A model generated the notes under the pieces. The model saw only the letters and a list, made by a program, of their open reading frames with translations. It made no database searches and was not told the DNA's origin. Both the position numbers and the translations under genes were made by a program. Shown here one piece after another: positions 16,172 to 18,255 of a stretch of DNA of 18,255 bases (positions are counted from its first letter, which is position 1; every line of letters begins with the position of its first letter). Source of the stretch: Russula earlei (Eukaryota; Basidiomycota; Agaricomycetes; Russulales; Russulaceae); assembly GCA_025769875.1 (NCBI GenBank), contig JAGFNK010000928.1, positions 1 to 18,255 on the forward strand, in the 5' to 3' direction.

Positions 16172-16485
16172 TGTTACATGTTAGACAGAACTTTAGTATA
16201 TGCACTTATGGCAATAGGGTTACGCATAATACGCTATCTATCACAAGATGCAGCCTTATGCTGCATCTAGAACATTTCCACATCACGCATCACTTAATGC
16301 GCGATATAGTGGACACCTGTAGTCACCTCTTTTGGACTTAGGAACAGCCCTGGGTCATAGAGGTATAAATACCATACTTGTAGACAAGTATACACATTGC
16401 TCTACACCCCAACATCACTTGAGCATTAGCACAACCTCTAAGGTGGGTTGCTTGGCCTGTTAGCTGCACTCTATGCTGCACAACA
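16172..16485 (+). mobile_element. 5' LTR of copia 3
   Basis: Starts TGTTACATG and ends CTGCACAACA, giving a TGTT...AACA inverted end pair, with the primer-binding site directly next to it. A second TGTT at 16179 is an alternative start. The U3 part holds an inverted GATGCAGC/GCTGCATC pair (about 16248-16268) and a ~70-bp module (16295-16363) also found in the family B LTRs in the opposite polarity. A TATA box (16364-16370) directly follows the module. The 3' LTR is outside the window, so the ends are not confirmed by comparison. Confidence 0.75.
16364..16370 (+). promoter_or_regulatory. TATA box of the copia 3 LTR
   Basis: TATAAAT, 122 bp before the primer-binding site. It lies immediately downstream of the module shared with family B. 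Confidence 0.6.
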
Positions 16486-16497
16486 GGTTATGGGCCC
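16486..16497 (+). other. Primer-binding site, half initiator-tRNA-Met type
   Basis: GGTTATGGGCCC is the exact complement of the initiator tRNA-Met anticodon arm (GGGCCCATAACC). Drosophila copia and yeast Ty5 are known to prime from this internal tRNA region, using a cleaved tRNA half. Its position directly after the LTR end supports the role. Confidence 0.8.
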
Positions 16498-16653
16498 TGC
16501 AAGCCATGCGCCTTCATCGGCTTCAATGATGGTGAAGCATCCCTGAAGCCTGCATGCTGCGGCGAGCTAGTCTACCCTAAGGGGAGACTATGTCAGCTTG
16601 TTTGAATACAATACTCTTACTGACGACCTCTAAGCCCTTTTCTAACAGCTACA

Positions 16654-17787
16654 ATGTCGTCGTCTCAACCCTCTGCCCCTGTTGTCCCCATCCTTGATGG
16701 TGCTAACTATGGTATTTGGTCAAACACTATGAAAGCCTACCTCATGTCTGTTGGACTGTGGGGTTATTGCAATGGCACTTTTGACATGCCAGTCCTTCCT
16801 GGACTTCCTCAGGTGCCTCTTGCTGAAGAGATTGCTGCCCAGGCTGCTGCTACTGTAGCCCTGAAAGAATGGAACAAAGGAAATGACATGGCAGTCGGTC
16901 ATATGGTCCTTAGATCAAGCATCGTGATCCAACAAGATCTTACGTCTTTGGATAACGCTGAAACTAGTTGGAATCACCTAGATACCCTTTATGGCATGGC
17001 GACTACCACTAGTATCTATAAGGACTTCAAAGAAGCCATTTCCATCTGCATTAACCCAAGCAAGCATCCTGGCCCACAAATGGATCGGATACACGCTGTG
17101 TTCCAGCATCTCACCGCATCCTCCCTCATTATTCCTGACGCCTTACAGGCGCTCATCATGCTTGCAGCCATTCCCCCGAAATGGGAAATGCTTGTCCACA
17201 TTGTCCACTCAGAACTATGATCTAGCCGATCTTAGTCCGAAGGATGTCCGAGAGGCTATTGTCTCTCAATATCAAACTGAGATGAATCGTGGCACAAACA
17301 AAAAGCACAGCACTCAGAAGCTCTCTGCTGTCAAGCGCAAGCATGGTGACCCCTCCTTCTCTTCCCAGCAGCAAGGCAATAAGCCTAAGCACAATGAAGA
17401 TAAGGACAAGCGCCAGTGCGGTAAGCACGGTGGCAAAGGAAAAGGGAAAGGCAAGGAGAAGGCCGATCACAGCCATGGTCCCGGACACTCCCACATTGCG
17501 GATGTTGCCGCACTCCCACTACTGACCATTACCACTATTGCCCATCTGGGTCCTTCGGGGATCCAACAACGTACCGTCCCTACTGCAACTGACCCTTGCA
17601 ACGCACTCACGGCCCTTACAAGGCCTTAAACAAAGTGCTTGATCTTGCTGACAATCTTGGGGTAACTCCCACTATACAGACAGTCAAGACCCTCGAGCAG
17701 TGGATCTCGACTCAATCTGCTGCCTCATCAAGTGCAGTCCAAATTACATCGCCCGTCCCTGAGCCTATTGGACCAGGACAATGGTGA
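16654..17787 (+). pseudogene. Copia 3 Gag (UBN2/DUF4219-type), two frameshifts
   Basis: ATG 16654 starts MSSSQPSAPVVPILDGANYG, then IWSNTMKAYLMSVGLW, the LxGxNYxxW...M..yL signature of copia Gag (DUF4219/UBN2). VALKEWNKGNDMAVGHMVL, SWNHLDTLYG and ALIMLAAIPPKWEMLV follow, as usual for the capsid fold. At 17205-17222 the frame slips (stop at 17218-17220) and continues in the next frame with YDLADLSPKDVREAI, then a Lys/Gly/His-rich RNA-binding-like tail (GGKGKGKGKEK). Near 17600-17629 it slips again (LNKVLDLADNLGVTP). No proper CCHC knuckle is seen; CGKHGGKGKGKG may be its damaged remains. Gag would build the virus-like particle. Codon choice is unremarkable. Confidence 0.82.
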
Positions 17788-18255
17788 CTTCACACAAACA
17801 AATACATCGGATTTATTTGACATATATGACGTATTTCCAGAAGGTGCTGCCACCCCTGAGCGTGCTCCGACCCCATTGGATGAAGCGCTTGATTGGGGCA
17901 GCGACCCCGAAGATGAAGCGTGCGTGTGCCTCCCTCTCTCCTTTCACTCGCTAAAGAACCTATTAGCATCTCCCCAGCCCCAAAGCGGGCTAGATATGTC
18001 TAAAATGTGTTCGCTTGTATCATACAATGTACAAATTAGCGAAGGGACTACTTCCCTTCAAAGTGAATGTAACAAAAATTGTTCGAGATGTAGAGGAAAG
18101 CACGACTTGAGTAAAATGGGATCCTTATGGCTCCTAGACTCTGGCACGTCAGCACACTTCACCTTCGAAATAAAAGACTTTATAGAGTATACGCCGGCTT
18201 TGCCGCAAAAGATCCCCTGTTAAAACTGCCGATAACACAATATATGTGGAAGGCA
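17732..18255 (+). pseudogene. Copia 3 linker and start of protease, frameshifted, cut by window edge
   Basis: A third frame carries an acidic linker (FDIYDVFPEGAA, PTPLDEALDWGSDPEDEA) and then LWLLDSGTSAHFTFEIKDF near 18126-18180, the aspartic protease active-site motif (D-S/T-G). The frame stops at 18221-18223. One base over, PVKTADNTIYVEG continues the normal protease sequence to the window end, so a single extra C in the C4 run at 18214-18217 explains the break. Confidence 0.8.

Larger units (their letters stand above)
16172..18255 (+). mobile_element. 5' part of a third Ty1/copia element (copia 3), continues past window
   Basis: In order: LTR with TATA box, half-tRNA-type primer-binding site abutting the LTR end, a ~156-bp leader, gag, and the start of protease. 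The rest lies beyond the right edge. Several frameshifts show that the copy is decaying, though gag up to 17220 is intact. Confidence 0.88.

Overview
The window is a fungal transposable-element graveyard, most likely from a basidiomycete (Agaricomycete-type). This rests on Ty1/copia polyproteins of basidiomycete character, the C-terminal tail of a basidiomycete-type non-LTR retroelement with a poly(A) tract, compact TATA-driven LTRs, and a fragment of the eukaryotic CCAAT-binding subunit HAP3/NF-YB. No prokaryotic gene, rRNA, tRNA or CRISPR array was recognised.

Layout. (1) 1-4448: the gag C-terminus to 3' end of a decayed copia element (zinc knuckle, protease, integrase, reverse transcriptase, RNase H, polypurine tract, short putative 3' LTR). 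Four in-frame TGA codons break it, and a 495-bp solo LTR (2508-3002) sits inside the RT domain. (2) 4449-6710: unassigned sequence, an 828-bp solo LTR (family A, 5107-5934, perfect CTGAT target duplication), a minus-strand NF-YB histone-fold pseudogene (6032-6212), and a truncated family-B LTR (6213-6380). (3) 6713-7175: the putative LTR end and primer-binding site of a second LTR element, followed by a 1.93-kb near-palindrome (7181-9113) made of two oppositely oriented family-B LTRs only 11 bp apart. (4) 9114-11828: a second copia polyprotein with large internal deletions, followed by two tandem family-C LTRs (11829-12118 and from 12121). The second is split by another family-A solo LTR (12368-13196, reverse, perfect CCAAC duplication). 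(5) 13237-14145: the only candidate host gene, with a TATA box, a signal peptide and an Asn/Arg/Gly-rich codon-phased repeat, out of frame with each other. (6) 14899-15439: LINE 3' tail with AATAAA and A25. (7) 15886-16110: a diverged relative of the family-C LTR. (8) 16172-18255: the 5' part of a third copia element (LTR, half-tRNA-type primer-binding site, gag, start of protease), which runs off the window.

History. The nested insertions can be partly ordered from target duplications and from C-to-T decay at CpG. Copia 1 predates the LTR in its RT. The second copia remnant predates the B LTRs. The C2 LTR predates the reverse A LTR. Copies of the same LTR differ mainly at CpG sites, and all four in-frame stops in copia 1 are TGA, so methylation- or RIP-linked deamination is the likely mutational force. 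None of the retroelements here looks able to make a complete protein set. The most unusual observations are the LTR-LTR palindrome, a ~70-bp module shared in opposite polarity by two unrelated LTR families, a conserved hairpin plan in diverged copia LTRs, and the NF-YB fragment.
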